This document shows positions 8,979-18,129 of a stretch of 64,000 bases of DNA, in pieces (position 1 is the stretch's first letter; each line of letters opens with the position of its first letter). A program made the position numbers and the translations under genes. The notes beneath the pieces were generated by a model that did not search any database, was not told the DNA's origin, and worked only from the letters and a program-made list of their open reading frames with translations. Where the stretch lies: contig NZ_CP087106.1 of assembly GCF_028583545.1 (NCBI RefSeq), forward strand, positions 2,052,501 to 2,116,500, in the 5' to 3' direction. Source of the DNA: Methylobacterium sp. NMS14P (GTDB lineage: Bacteria; Pseudomonadota; Alphaproteobacteria; Rhizobiales; Beijerinckiaceae).

Positions 8979-9002
8979 GGCACTGGGATTGAGGGAACGC
9001 CG

Positions 9003-10262
9003 ATGTCCGAGACCGTGCGCGCCGCCGCCCGGGTTGCCCCGATTCGGCGCACGCTGCCCGCGCTGATCGCCGCGGGGCTGGTCGCCGCCGGGCCCGTCCG
9101 GGCCGCCGATCCGATCAGGATCGGGGTGATCGCCGAGGCGCAGTCCGTGGCCGGGGCCTCGATCCCGCAGGCCGTCCAGCTCGCCGCCGACGAGATCAAC
9201 GCCAAGGGCGGCATCGACGGCCGCCAGATCCAGGTCGTCACCTACGACAACAAGTCCTCCGCCTCCGACGCGGTCCGCGCCTTCCAGCGGGCGGTCTCCG
9301 AGGACAAGGTCAACCTCGTCATCGCCAGCTACATCTCGGAGGTCGTGCTGGCACTCATGCCCTGGGCGGCCCGGCTCAAGACGCCGATGATCACGCCCGG
9401 CGCGGCCTCGAACGAGATCAGCGTCGCGGTCCACAAGGACTACGCCCGCAACAAGTACACCTTCCACGGCTACCTGACCTCGCACGCCCTGGCGCAGGCG
9501 GTCTGCGACTCGGCCAAGGAGGTGCTGGTCGAGAAGCTCAAGGCCAAGACCGCCGCGATCATGAGCGAGGACGCGGCCTGGACCCGGCCGCTCGACGCCG
9601 CCTACCAGGAATGCCTGCCGAAATCCGGGCTGAAGGTGGTCGAGCACGTCCGCTTCTCGCCGGACACGGGCGACTTCACGCCGATCTACAACAAGATCGA
9701 GGCGGCCAAGCCCGACCTGATCGTCACCGGCATCGCCCATGTCGGCGTCCAGCCGACGGTGCAGTGGCAGAACCAGCAGGTGCCGATCGCCATGACGGGG
9801 ATCAGCGGCCAGGCGACCTCCTCGACCTTCTGGGCCAACACCAACGGCGGCACGCAGGGCGTGCTGTTCGACAGCGTGGCGCTGCCGGGCGTGGCGCTCA
9901 CCGAGAAGACGATCCCCTTCGGTGAGGCCTTCGCCAAGCGCTTCGGCGGCGCGCCCTCCTACGCGGGCTTCATGGCGTACGACGCCGTCTACTACAGCGC
10001 GGAGGCGATCAAGCGGGCCGGCTCCACGGAGGCCGACAAGCTCGTCGAGGCCCTGGAGAAGACCGACTACGTCGGCACGGTCGGGCATCTCAAGTTCTAC
10101 GGCAAGGACGACCCGTTCACCCACTCGATCCAGTACGGGCCCGGCCTGATGACCAGCGTGCTCGGGCAGTGGCAGAACGGCAAGCAGGTGGCGATCTGGC
10201 CGGCCGCGACCGCCAACGGGACCATGATCCTGCCCCCTGCGGTCAAGCCGGCGGTCCAGTAG
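9003..10262 (+). CDS. ABC transporter substrate-binding protein, branched-chain amino acid (LivK) type
   Basis: The 419-residue precursor has a Sec-type signal peptide (about residues 1-36, ending near VRAAD) and then a type I periplasmic binding fold beginning PIRIGVIAEAQS. It captures a ligand in the periplasm and delivers it to the permeases encoded directly downstream. Alpha-proteobacteria use this family for amino acids, aromatic acids, urea, amides and other carboxylates. The following CoA ligase, dehydrogenase and SDR genes suggest an organic acid rather than an amino acid. The ATG follows GAGGGAAC at good spacing. The spacing to the permease gene is 19 bp, indicating one transcript. 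Ligand identity cannot be deduced. Confidence 0.92.
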   Translation: MSETVRAAARVAPIRRTLPALIAAGLVAAGPVRAADPIRIGVIAEAQSVAGASIPQAVQLAADEINAKGGIDGRQIQVVTYDNKSSASDAVRAFQRAVSEDKVNLVIASYISEVVLALMPWAARLKTPMITPGAASNEISVAVHKDYARNKYTFHGYLTSHALAQAVCDSAKEVLVEKLKAKTAAIMSEDAAWTRPLDAAYQECLPKSGLKVVEHVRFSPDTGDFTPIYNKIEAAKPDLIVTGIAHVGVQPTVQWQNQQVPIAMTGISGQATSSTFWANTNGGTQGVLFDSVALPGVALTEKTIPFGEAFAKRFGGAPSYAGFMAYDAVYYSAEAIKRAGSTEADKLVEALEKTDYVGTVGHLKFYGKDDPFTHSIQYGPGLMTSVLGQWQNGKQVAIWPAATANGTMILPPAVKPAVQ

Positions 10263-10281
10263 GTCGGGCGGGGAGAGCGCG

Positions 10282-11157
10282 GTGATCGGCCTCCAGATCC
10301 TCGTCGACGGTTTCGCGATCTCGGCCCTCTACGCGCTCGGCGCGATGGGCTTCACCCTGATCTTCGGGGTCTCGGGCGTCCTCAACCTGACCCACGGCGC
10401 CCTGATGGTCATGGCCGCGGTGGCGGCCTGGGCGGCCTCGGCGCTGTTCGGACTCGGCTCCTACGCGGGCGCGGCGATCGGCATCCTGTGCGGGCTCGCG
10501 GGCGCGCTGGTCACCTACTTCGCGGTGGTCGCGCCGATCGAGCGCAGCCGGGCGATCCCGCGGGAGGAGAAGGAGATCTTCGTGCTCACCGGCACCCTGC
10601 TCTGGGGGATCATGATCCAGGAGCTGGTGGCCTACTTCTTCACCGACAACCCGAAGACCGTGCTGCCGATCGTCGAGGGCGTCTTCGAGATCGCGGGCGT
10701 GCGGACGCCGCGGAACCAGGTCTTCACCGCGGTGATCTGCTGGATCGTGATCGGCCTGCTCTGGCTGTTCGTGAACCGGGCGCGGGCCGGCAAGGTCCTC
10801 CTCGCGGCCTCCATGAATCCGCGGGGCGTCACGCTGCTCGGCCACGACATGGGCAAGATCTACGTGGCGGTCTGGGCGATCTACGGCCTGCTCGCCGGCA
10901 CCGCCGGGGTGCTGCTCGGGATGTTCCTGGGAGTGTCCTCGTACTCGGTGGGGCCGCTCACCGCGAGCGCCTTCTCGATCGTGGTGCTGGGCGGCTTGGG
11001 CAGCGTCACCGGCTCGCTGATCGCCGCCTACGTGGTGGGGTACCTCGAGACCGCCACCGCCTACCTGATCTCGCCGGCCTACCGGGTGATCCCGGCACTG
11101 CTCCTGCTGGTCGCCGTCATGTACCTGCGCCCGCAGGGCCTGCTGGGGCGGCGGTGA
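10282..11157 (+). CDS. Branched-chain-type ABC transporter permease (LivH-like)
   Basis: The product is 291 residues with about eight hydrophobic segments. It opens GLQILVDGFAISALYALGA and contains GVSGVLNLTHGALM, the typical LivH start, and later VVLGGLGSVTGSL, the conserved loop that contacts the ATPase. It forms one half of the translocation channel in the inner membrane, with the LivM-like protein as the other half. The start is a GTG at 10282 after GGGGAGAGCG. It lies between the binding-protein gene and the second permease gene. The 257-bp gap to the latter is almost filled by a palindromic repeat element, an unusual interruption inside this type of operon. Confidence 0.92.
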   Translation: MIGLQILVDGFAISALYALGAMGFTLIFGVSGVLNLTHGALMVMAAVAAWAASALFGLGSYAGAAIGILCGLAGALVTYFAVVAPIERSRAIPREEKEIFVLTGTLLWGIMIQELVAYFFTDNPKTVLPIVEGVFEIAGVRTPRNQVFTAVICWIVIGLLWLFVNRARAGKVLLAASMNPRGVTLLGHDMGKIYVAVWAIYGLLAGTAGVLLGMFLGVSSYSVGPLTASAFSIVVLGGLGSVTGSLIAAYVVGYLETATAYLISPAYRVIPALLLLVAVMYLRPQGLLGRR

Positions 11158-11195
11158 TGATGGAACCGGAGTGGGGCATCGACGCCGGCCGCAGA

Positions 11196-11354
11196 GCGCG
11201 ACGCACCCCCTCTCCCGAGCGGGGGAGGGCTGGGGTGAGGGATGAGAAGGCTCCGGATGGAGCACCCTATCCCCGCGCATTCCGGTCGCGCCTCGTCCTG
11301 CAAGACCTGATCCCTCCCCCTGTCCCTCTCCCGCACTGGAGAGGGGACCCGCGC
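11196..11354 (-). repeat. Dispersed palindromic repeat element, copy A (full, inverted)
   Basis: The copy starts with GCGCGACGC, a CTCTCCCG...CGGGGGAGGG half-palindrome, then GGGGTGAGGGATGAGAAG. It ends with GACCTGATCCCTC, CTGTCCCTCTCCCGC and GGGGACCCGCGC. Read on the minus strand it has the same order as copy B (13887-14046): two CTCTCCCG palindromes bracketing a variable core. It lies between the two permease genes of the importer operon. Both its palindromes are imperfect, so this copy looks degenerate. Confidence 0.8.
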
Positions 11355-11414
11355 CTTGCCCGTATCGCTTCGGGCAATCGGATCCCTCGCAGTCGGTCCC
11401 GGTCTGGCTAATCC

Positions 11415-12335
11415 ATGAAGCTCCTCACCATCCCCGGCTTCTGGATCGCGATCCTCGCCGTCGCGGCCGCCGCCACCCTGCCCTGGTGGGTCTCCGGCTA
11501 CATCCTCGGCCTCCTGACCATCGCCTACTATTTCGGCGTGTTCTCCATGGCCTGGGACCTGCTCTTCGGCTTCGCCGGCGAGGTGAACTTCGGCCCGACC
11601 TTCCTGATCGGCCTCGGGGCCTACGGTGCCGGCATCCTCAACAACCGCTACGAGCTGCCGATCCCCTACTGCCTCGCGGTCGGGACGGTGCTCGCCGTGG
11701 TCGGCGGCCTCGCCCTGGCGCTGCCGGCGCTAAAGGTGCGCGGGCCCTATTTCGGCCTGATCACCCTGGTGGCGGTGCTGCTCCTGCAGAACATGATCGT
11801 GGTCTTCTCCGGCCTCACCGGCGGCGAGATCGGCCTGACCGTACCCGACGTCATCTCGATCGACGCCGACACCAATTACTGGCTGGCGCTCGGCTTCATG
11901 GCGGTCTCCGGCCTGATCCTCACCGCCATCGCGCGCTCGCCCGCGGGGCTGATCCTCCAGGCCGCCGGGCAGGACCCGGTGGTGACCGGGGCGCTCGGCT
12001 TCAACGTCGCCAAGCACAAGCTCGCGGCCTTCGCGGTCAGCGCCGCCTTCTCGGGCCTCGCGGGCGGGCTGGTGGTCTTCTACATGGGCACCGCCTCGGT
12101 CGGCACGCTGATCAACACGTCGGTCGGCGTGCAGGTGATCATCGCGGCGGTGCTCGGCGGCCGGCGCACCATCGTGGGCGCGGCGCTCGGCGCCGTGTTC
12201 CTGATCGCGGCGGGCGAGCTGCTGCGCCCGCTCGGCGGCCTCTCGACCTTCGTGGTCTCGGCGGTGGCGCTGCTGGTGATCCTGTTCGTGCCCTCGGGGC
12301 TGCTCGGCCTCGGATCGCTCCGGAGAGCCCGATGA
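11415..12335 (+). CDS. Branched-chain-type ABC transporter permease (LivM-like)
   Basis: This 306-residue membrane protein has about eight to nine hydrophobic segments. It contains GFAGEVNFGPTFLIGLGAYGAG, the LivM counterpart of the LivH loop, and a C-terminal VLGGRRTIVGAALGA coupling segment. It pairs with the LivH-like permease to form the inner-membrane channel. Its stop codon overlaps the ATG of the fused ATPase gene in an ATGA arrangement, so the two are translationally coupled. The ATG at 11415 is the first in frame after the repeat element. Family assignment is firm and the substrate is unknown. Confidence 0.92.
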   Translation: MKLLTIPGFWIAILAVAAAATLPWWVSGYILGLLTIAYYFGVFSMAWDLLFGFAGEVNFGPTFLIGLGAYGAGILNNRYELPIPYCLAVGTVLAVVGGLALALPALKVRGPYFGLITLVAVLLLQNMIVVFSGLTGGEIGLTVPDVISIDADTNYWLALGFMAVSGLILTAIARSPAGLILQAAGQDPVVTGALGFNVAKHKLAAFAVSAAFSGLAGGLVVFYMGTASVGTLINTSVGVQVIIAAVLGGRRTIVGAALGAVFLIAAGELLRPLGGLSTFVVSAVALLVILFVPSGLLGLGSLRRAR

Positions 12336-13837
12336 CCGTCGCCGTCGCGCCCCCGCCGGCCGTGTCGCCCGTCCTGGCCGAGCCCTGCCTCACCGTGCGC
12401 GGCCTGACCAAGCGCTACGGCGGCCTCGTCGCCGTCAAGGAGATCGACCTCGACCTGCGGCCCGGCGAGATCCTCGGCCTGATCGGCCCGAACGGCTCGG
12501 GCAAGTCCACCGTGATGAAGCTGATCATGGGGCTGGAGCGCCCGAGCGCCGGCTCGATCCGCCTCGACGGCGCCGAGATCGGCGGCATGCCGGCCCACCG
12601 GGTGGCGCGCTCCGGGATCGGGCTCGTGTTCCAGCACGCGCGGCCGCTCCAGCGGCAGACCGTGCTGGAGAACATCAGCCTCGCGCTCCTGCCCGACAGC
12701 CTGATCCGGCTGGCCGCCGACCCGCACGTGGCGCGGCGCGCGAAAGAAATCGCCGAGCGCGTGGGCCTCGGCGCCGTCGTCGACCGGCGTCCCGGCACCC
12801 TGCCCTTCGCCGACCTGCGCCGGCTGGAACTCGCAAAGGCCATCGCCCGCGACCCCCGGGTGGTGCTGGTCGACGAGCCCTTCGCGGGCCTGACCGGCGG
12901 CGAGGTCGCGGCCTTCTCGGAGCTGATCCGCGGCTTCCGCGACGAGGGCAAGGCCGTGCTCCTCGTCGACCACAACGTGAAGAGCGTCGCGGCCATCGTC
13001 GACCGGGTCTTCGCCATGTATCTCGGCGAGCGCATCGCCGAGGGCTCGGCCGAGTCCGTGATGGCCGACCCGACCGTGCGCCGGGTCTATCTCGGCGGCA
13101 GCATCGAGACGGCGGCCCGGCCCGAGGCGGCGTTCAAGCCGGACTCGCTGCTCACCGTCGAGGGCGTCGACGTGCTCTACGGCAAGGCGCAGGCCCTGCG
13201 CTCCGCCTCGATCCACGTCCACGAGGGCGAGTTCGTCTCGGTGGTGGGCCTGAACGGCGCCGGCAAGACCACGCTGTTCAACGCCATCTCGGGCCTCGTG
13301 CCGCATACCGGCGCGATCCGGTTCGACGGCCAGGACCTCGCCCGGATGAAGCCCGCCGCCATCGCGCGGGCCGGCATCGTCCAGGTGCCGGAGACCCGCG
13401 AGCTGTTCGGCGACCTCAGCGTGCGCGAGAACCTCGATCTCGGCGGCCAGCACTTCCCGAAGGCCGAGAGCGCCAAGCAGCGGGAGTGGCTCTACGAGCT
13501 GTTCCCGATCCTCAAGGCCCGCGAGGGCCAGACCGCCCGCACCCTCTCGGGCGGGGAGCAGCAGATGCTGACCATCGCCCGGGCGCTGATGATGCGGCCG
13601 CGCCTCCTGATCCTCGACGAGCCGACGCTCGGCCTCGCCCCGGTGATCCTGGAGCTGCTGTCGAAGGCGCTGGAGAAGCTGCGTCAGACCACGCCGATCA
13701 CGGTCCTGCTCGGCGAGCAGAACGTCACCTTCGCGCTCCCCCACGCCGACCGGGTCTACGTGCTGGAGCAGGCGCGGATCGTCTGGGAAGGGCCGCCGCA
13801 GCGCTTCGCCAGCGAGATGGGATCGGCCTATCTGTGA
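12332..13837 (+). CDS. Fused LivG-LivF type ABC transporter ATPase
   Basis: One 501-residue chain contains two ABC ATPase domains, which in most Liv systems are two proteins. Domain 1 (about residues 20-245) has Walker A GPNGSGKST near residue 52 and Walker B VVLVDEP. Domain 2 (about 268-500) has Walker A GLNGAGKTT near residue 306, signature LSGGEQQML and Walker B LLILDEP. The first domain's signature region reads LPFADLRRLELAKAI, lacking the LSGGQ or LSYGQ consensus, so one of the two composite ATP sites may be weak. It powers the preceding permeases at the cytoplasmic face. The ATG overlaps the livM-like stop codon. Confidence 0.92.
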   Translation: MTVAVAPPPAVSPVLAEPCLTVRGLTKRYGGLVAVKEIDLDLRPGEILGLIGPNGSGKSTVMKLIMGLERPSAGSIRLDGAEIGGMPAHRVARSGIGLVFQHARPLQRQTVLENISLALLPDSLIRLAADPHVARRAKEIAERVGLGAVVDRRPGTLPFADLRRLELAKAIARDPRVVLVDEPFAGLTGGEVAAFSELIRGFRDEGKAVLLVDHNVKSVAAIVDRVFAMYLGERIAEGSAESVMADPTVRRVYLGGSIETAARPEAAFKPDSLLTVEGVDVLYGKAQALRSASIHVHEGEFVSVVGLNGAGKTTLFNAISGLVPHTGAIRFDGQDLARMKPAAIARAGIVQVPETRELFGDLSVRENLDLGGQHFPKAESAKQREWLYELFPILKAREGQTARTLSGGEQQMLTIARALMMRPRLLILDEPTLGLAPVILELLSKALEKLRQTTPITVLLGEQNVTFALPHADRVYVLEQARIVWEGPPQRFASEMGSAYL

Positions 13838-13886
13838 GCGGCGGCGTGATGTGGGTCGATCGAGCGTCACGTTCGATTCGGGTCGG

Positions 13887-14046
13887 AGCGCGGGTCCCCT
13901 CTCCCGTACGGGAGAGGGACAGGGTGAGGGATCAGGTCTGTCCAGAGAGGGCTCGACCTGACTGCGCGACAAGGGCGGGCTCGATCCTGTGGCTTCTCGT
14001 CCCTCACCCCAACCCTCTCCCGCACGGGAGAGGGGGCGCGTCGCGC
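13887..14046 (+). repeat. Dispersed palindromic repeat element, copy B (full, best preserved)
   Basis: The element is about 160 bp. The left end is GCGCGGGTCC followed by a perfect 22-bp palindrome at 13897-13918 (core CTCTCCCGTACGGGAGAG), then GACAGGGTGAGGGATCAGG. The right end is TCGTCCCTCACCCCAA followed by a second palindrome at 14013-14034 (core CTCTCCCGCACGGGAGAG) and GGGCGCGTCGC. It fills most of the 297-bp gap between the ATPase gene and the acyl-CoA dehydrogenase gene. No ORF or mobility gene is inside it. Confidence 0.85.
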
Positions 14047-14134
14047 CGTGGGTGAAGGCAATGGGAAGGCGGGCAGCCCGCGCACGCAAGCTCGGTGCGC
14101 TCTCCCGGCAGAGAAACCCTAGGGAGCGGACACC

Positions 14135-15376
14135 GTGGACTTCACCCTCTCCCAGTCCCAGACGCACTGGCTGACCCGCGTCCGCGCCTTCATCGCCGAC
14201 GCGATCCTGCCGGCCGCCGCCGCGGTGGCGGCCGAGCGCGCGCAGAGCCGCGAACCCTCCCCCACGATGGAGCGGCTGAAGGAGAAGGCCCGGGCCGAGT
14301 GCCTGTGGAACCTGTTCCTGCCGCCCTCCCCCGAGCACGACACCGACGCCTATCGCGGCGCCGGCCTGACCAACCTCGATTACGCCCTCTGCGCCGAAGA
14401 GATGGGCCGTGTCGGGATCGCCTCGGAGGTGTTCAACTGCGCGGCGCCCGACACCGGCAACATGGAGGTGCTGCACCGCTACGGCACTGCGACCCAGAAG
14501 GACCGGTGGCTCAAGCCCCTGATGGCCGGAGAGATCCGCTCGGCCTTCCTGATGACCGAGCCGGAGGTCGCCTCCTCGGACGCCACCAACATCAGCACGT
14601 CGATACGCCGCGACGGCGACCACTACGTCATCCACGGCCGCAAATGGTGGTCGACCGGCGTCGGCGATCCGCGCTGCCGCATCGCGATCCTGATGGGCAA
14701 GACCGATCCGGAGGCCCCCCGCCACCGGCAGCAATCGCAGATCCTCGTGCCCATGGACACGCCGGGGGTCAGGGTGGAGCGCCTGCTCCCGGTCTTCGGC
14801 TACGAGGACGCGCCCAAGGGCCACGGCGAGGTGGTGCTGGAGAACGTTCGCGTGCCGGCCGAGAACCTGATCCTCGGCGAGGGGCGCGGCTTCGAGATCG
14901 CGCAAGGTAGGCTCGGGCCAGGCCGCATCCACCACTGCATGCGCACCGTCGGGGCGGCCGAGGTGGCGCTGGAGGCCATGGCGCGGCGGCTCGTGTCCCG
15001 CGTCGCCTTCGGCAAGCGGATCAGCGAGCAGTCGGTCTGGGAGCAGCGGGTCGCCGAGGCGCGGATCGACATCGAGATGACCCGCCTCCTCTGCCTGAAG
15101 GCCGCCGACATGATGGACAAGGTCGGCAACAAGGGCGCCAAGCTCGAGATCGCCATGATCAAGGTCGCGGCGCCGCGGGTCGCCCTCAAGGTGATCGACG
15201 ACGCCATCCAGGCCCATGGCGGCGCCGGCGTCTCGGAGGATTTCGGGCTCGCCAAGATGTACGCCCATATCCGCACCCTGCGGCTCGCCGACGGGCCGGA
15301 CGAGGTCCACAACCGCTCGATCGCCCGGCTGGAATTCGGGCGCTACACCAACAGAAGCGAGGCGGAGCGCGCATGA
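14135..15376 (+). CDS. Acyl-CoA dehydrogenase, ACAD10/11-like
   Basis: The 413-residue flavoprotein shows the acyl-CoA dehydrogenase fold: an N-terminal helical domain, the FAD and substrate loop [17 protein letters not shown] near residue 145, and a C-terminal helical domain with [21 protein letters not shown]. The [12 protein letters not shown] form is typical of the ACAD10/ACAD11 subgroup. Those enzymes act on 4-phosphorylated acyl-CoA made by a kinase, which in animals is fused to the dehydrogenase. Here the kinase is the next gene, overlapping by 4 bp. The start is GTG at 14135 after AGGGAGCGG. The product would be an enoyl-CoA, with electrons passed to ETF. The specific substrate is inferred only. 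Confidence 0.9.
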   Translation: MDFTLSQSQTHWLTRVRAFIADAILPAAAAVAAERAQSREPSPTMERLKEKARAECLWNLFLPPSPEHDTDAYRGAGLTNLDYALCAEEMGRVGIASEVFNCAAPDTGNMEVLHRYGTATQKDRWLKPLMAGEIRSAFLMTEPEVASSDATNISTSIRRDGDHYVIHGRKWWSTGVGDPRCRIAILMGKTDPEAPRHRQQSQILVPMDTPGVRVERLLPVFGYEDAPKGHGEVVLENVRVPAENLILGEGRGFEIAQGRLGPGRIHHCMRTVGAAEVALEAMARRLVSRVAFGKRISEQSVWEQRVAEARIDIEMTRLLCLKAADMMDKVGNKGAKLEIAMIKVAAPRVALKVIDDAIQAHGGAGVSEDFGLAKMYAHIRTLRLADGPDEVHNRSIARLEFGRYTNRSEAERA

Positions 15377-16431
15377 GCGACGCCGATGTCTTCTCCGGCG
15401 TGAAGCCGGTCGAGCCGCGCCACCGGATCGACGAGGCGCGGCTTTCCGCCTGGATGGAAGGGCACGTCCGCGGCTACGCCGGCCCGCTGACCGTGCAGCA
15501 GTTCCGCGGCGGCCAGTCGAACCCGACCTACCGGCTCGACACGCCCGGCCAGGCCTACGTGCTGCGCCGGAAACCCTTCGGCGCGCTCCTCCCCTCCGCG
15601 CACGCGGTGGACCGCGAGTTCCGGGTGATCGGCGCCCTCTACGGCGAGGGCTTCCCGGTGCCGCGCCCCTTCGCGCTGTGCGAGGATCCCGACATCATCG
15701 GCGCGGCCTTCTACGTGATGGAGGCGGTCGACGGTGCCGTGCACTGGGACGGGGCGTTGCCGGGCCTCGACCCCCACGCCCGCCACCGGCACTATGCCGG
15801 CATGATCGCGACGCTCGCCCGGCTCCACGCCATCGACCCGGAGGCGGCGGGGCTCGCCGATTACGGCCGGCCCGGCAACTACTTCGCCCGGCAGGTCGAC
15901 CGCTGGACTCGCCAGTACCGCGCCGCCGAGGACGGGCGCCTGGAGGATGTCGAGCGCCTGATCGCGTGGCTGCCCCGGACCGTGCCGGAGCAGCAGGGTG
16001 CCTGCGTGGTCCACGGCGACTACCGCCTCGACAACCTGATCTTCTCCCGCGACGGCGGCGTCAGCGCCGTCCTCGACTGGGAGCTGTCGACGCTCGGCGA
16101 TCCGCTCGCCGATTTCAGCTACCTGCTGATGCAGTGGGAATTGCCGGCCGACGGGCGCAGCGGGCTCGGTGGGCTCGACCTGACGGCTCTGGGTATCCCC
16201 ACCCGGGACGAGGCGGTGGCGCTGTACTGCCGGGCGGCCGATCGGAAAAGCCTGCCCGACCTCGACTGGTACTTCGCCTACAACCTGTTCCGGCTGGTCG
16301 GCATCCTGCAGGGGGTTGCCGCCCGCGCCAAGGCTGGCAACGCCGCGAGCGAGCACGCCTCCGCCATGGCGGCGCGCGTGCCGAAGCTCGCCGCCGCGGC
16401 CTGGGTCTTCGCCGAGCGGGCGGGGGCCTGA
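15373..16431 (+). CDS. APH-family kinase, ACAD10/11 kinase-domain type
   Basis: The 352-residue protein has the aminoglycoside-phosphotransferase-like kinase fold. The catalytic loop is [13 protein letters not shown] near residue 215 and the metal motif is [18 protein letters not shown] near 235; the N-terminal RGGQSNPTY segment is the nucleotide-binding loop. These match the N-terminal kinase domain of ACAD10/11 and LvaA, which phosphorylates 4-hydroxyacyl-CoA. It is not expected to be a drug-resistance enzyme. The ATG overlaps the dehydrogenase stop codon (ATGA), so the pair is translationally coupled. It likely makes the phosphorylated substrate that the dehydrogenase eliminates. Role is inferred from family and context. 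Confidence 0.88.
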   Translation: MSDADVFSGVKPVEPRHRIDEARLSAWMEGHVRGYAGPLTVQQFRGGQSNPTYRLDTPGQAYVLRRKPFGALLPSAHAVDREFRVIGALYGEGFPVPRPFALCEDPDIIGAAFYVMEAVDGAVHWDGALPGLDPHARHRHYAGMIATLARLHAIDPEAAGLADYGRPGNYFARQVDRWTRQYRAAEDGRLEDVERLIAWLPRTVPEQQGACVVHGDYRLDNLIFSRDGGVSAVLDWELSTLGDPLADFSYLLMQWELPADGRSGLGGLDLTALGIPTRDEAVALYCRAADRKSLPDLDWYFAYNLFRLVGILQGVAARAKAGNAASEHASAMAARVPKLAAAAWVFAERAGA

Positions 16432-16433
16432 GC

Positions 16434-17210
16434 ATGGAGCTCGCCGGCCGCGTCGTCGCCGTCACGGGGGCCGCACGGGGCATCGGCCGGGCGCTCGCGG
16501 TCGCGGCCAGGGCCCGGGGCGCGACGATCGTGGCCCTCGACCGGGACGGGGACGGGGCGGAGGCCGCGGCGGCGGAACTCGGCGGACGGGCCTTCAGGCT
16601 CGACGTCGGCGACGCGGAGGCGGTCGCCGCGATCCTGGCACGGATCGAGGCCGAGATCGGCCCGGTCGCGCTCTACTGTTCCAACGCCGGCATCCTGGAG
16701 CGCGACCCCGATCCGGATCTCGCCACCTCCGCCGACCCGGAGAGCTGGGCGCGCGCCTGGGCGGTGAACGTGATGGGCCACGTCCACGCGGCGCGGGTGC
16801 TGGTTCCGCTCTGGCGCGCCCGGGGCGGGGGCGCGTTCCTCGGCACGGTCTCGGCCGCGGGGCTGCTCAGCCAGATCGGCAGCGCCACCTACTCGGCCAC
16901 CAAGCACGCGGCGCTCGCCTTCCTGGAGCACCTCGCCATCGCCCATGCCGAGGACGGGATCCGGGTCGCCGCCCTGTGCCCGCAGGGCGTCGACACCGCC
17001 ATGCTGGGGGCCGCCAGCGCCGCGTCGCGCGACGGCGTGCTGGCGCCGGAGGCCGTGGCCGAAGCCGCCCTCGACGGGCTGGCGGCGGGGCGTTTCCTGA
17101 TCCTGCCGCACCCGCAGGTGGCCGAGTACGCCCGCCGCCGGGCCGAGGATCCCGAGCGCTGGCTCGCCGGCATGGCGCGCCTGCGCCGGTCGATGCGGGC
17201 GGGGCCATGA
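16434..17210 (+). CDS. SDR-family oxidoreductase
   Basis: The 258-residue protein is a classical short-chain dehydrogenase. It has the cofactor motif TGAARGIG near residue 11, an Asp at the end of the second strand (LDRDGDG, favouring NAD), CSNAG near residue 80, and the catalytic Ser with YSATK (Tyr and Lys) near residue 153. It begins 2 bp after the kinase stop codon. In a 4-hydroxyacid pathway a dehydrogenase acting on a 3-hydroxyacyl-CoA would be expected, and this gene or the next SDR gene could fill that role. The alcohol or ketone substrate is not determined by the sequence. Confidence 0.88.
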   Translation: MELAGRVVAVTGAARGIGRALAVAARARGATIVALDRDGDGAEAAAAELGGRAFRLDVGDAEAVAAILARIEAEIGPVALYCSNAGILERDPDPDLATSADPESWARAWAVNVMGHVHAARVLVPLWRARGGGAFLGTVSAAGLLSQIGSATYSATKHAALAFLEHLAIAHAEDGIRVAALCPQGVDTAMLGAASAASRDGVLAPEAVAEAALDGLAAGRFLILPHPQVAEYARRRAEDPERWLAGMARLRRSMRAGP

Positions 17211-17251
17211 CGATGGGCGCCGTCCGGCGAGATTGTCGGCGGCCGGACGGG

Positions 17252-17293
17252 GCGCGGGTCCCCTCTCCCGTGCGGGAGAGGGGGCGCGTCGCG
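17252..17293 (+). repeat. Dispersed palindromic repeat element, copy C (solo, core deleted)
   Basis: Only about 42 bp are present: the left flank GCGCGGGTCC, one perfect-arm palindrome at 17261-17282 (core CTCTCCCGTGCGGGAGAG) and the right flank GGGCGCGTCGC. Both outer flanks match copy B while the roughly 100-bp core is absent, as expected after recombination between the two internal palindromes. It lies between the two SDR genes. Confidence 0.8.
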
Positions 17294-17358
17294 GCCGCCA
17301 GATCCCGCGGAACGACGATCGAAGCCGTTCGCCAGTTCATCCAGCGCAGAGGCGAGCC

Positions 17359-18129
17359 ATGTCCCTGTTCGATCTGACCGGCAAAACCGCCCTCATCACC
17401 GGCTCGTCCCGGGGCATCGGGCGGGCGATCGCCCTGCGGATGGCCGAGCACGGCGCCCGGGTGGTGATCTCGTCGCGCAAGCGCGAGGCCTGCGAGGCGG
17501 TCGTGGCCGAGATCGAGGCCGCCCACGGCGCCGGCCGCGCCGTGGCGATCCCGGCCAGCATCTCGGTGAAGGAGGAGCTGGAAACCCTGGTCGCCGAGAC
17601 CGAGAACCGGCTCGGGCCGGTCGACGTGCTGGTCTGCAACGCCGCCAGCAACCCCTATTACGGGCCGCTGGCCGGCATCTCCGACGCGCAGTTCCGGAAG
17701 ATCCTCGAGAACAACGTCCTGTCGAACCACTGGCTGATCCAGAGGGTCGCCCCCGGCATGGTGGCGCGGCGCGACGGCGCCATCGTCATCGTCTCCTCGA
17801 TCGGGGCGCTCAAGGGCTCGCCGGTCATCGGCGCCTACAACGTCTCGAAGGCCGCCGACCTCCAGCTCGCCCGCAACTACGCGGTGGAGTACGGCCCCGC
17901 CAACGTGCGGGTGAACTGCCTCTGCCCGGGGCTGATCCGCACCGACTTCGCCCGGGCCCTGTGGGAGGATCCGGAGATGCTGGCCGCCACCACGGACGCC
18001 GCCCCCCTGCGCCGGATCGGCGAGCCCGACGAGATCGCCGGCGCGGCCGTGTTCCTGGCCTCGGCGGCCAGCCGGTTCGTGACCGGCCAGGCGCTCGTGA
18101 TCGACGGCGGCGTGACGATCGCGCGATGA
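17359..18129 (+). CDS. SDR-family oxidoreductase (FabG-like)
   Basis: This 256-residue classical SDR has TGSSRGIG near residue 14, an Arg-containing second strand (ISSRKREA, suggesting NADP), CNAASNPYYG near residue 95 and the catalytic Tyr-Lys pair in YNVSKAADLQLARNYAVEYG. The ending GEPDEIAGAAVFLASAASRFVTG is typical of FabG/DHRS4-like enzymes. Its stop codon overlaps the ATG of the acyl-CoA ligase gene, so the two are coupled. It may oxidise or reduce a hydroxy or keto acyl intermediate made by the operon. Substrate remains unknown. Confidence 0.88.
   Translation: MSLFDLTGKTALITGSSRGIGRAIALRMAEHGARVVISSRKREACEAVVAEIEAAHGAGRAVAIPASISVKEELETLVAETENRLGPVDVLVCNAASNPYYGPLAGISDAQFRKILENNVLSNHWLIQRVAPGMVARRDGAIVIVSSIGALKGSPVIGAYNVSKAADLQLARNYAVEYGPANVRVNCLCPGLIRTDFARALWEDPEMLAATTDAAPLRRIGEPDEIAGAAVFLASAASRFVTGQALVIDGGVTIAR

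Noticed and set aside
11196..14046. Insertion sequence or integrated element around the repeats
   Set aside because: No transposase, no target duplications and no gene inside the repeats; they look like small non-coding palindromic elements.
12080..15310. Very long minus-strand open frame (over 1000 codons) across the importer and dehydrogenase genes
   Set aside because: It is a shadow of the plus-strand genes in high-GC DNA; its translation is low-complexity (His/Arg/Gly/Asp-rich) and it crosses four clear genes and an intergenic repeat.
15373..16431. Aminoglycoside resistance gene
   Set aside because: The APH fold is present but the sequence motifs and coupling to an acyl-CoA dehydrogenase match the ACAD10/11 kinase type.
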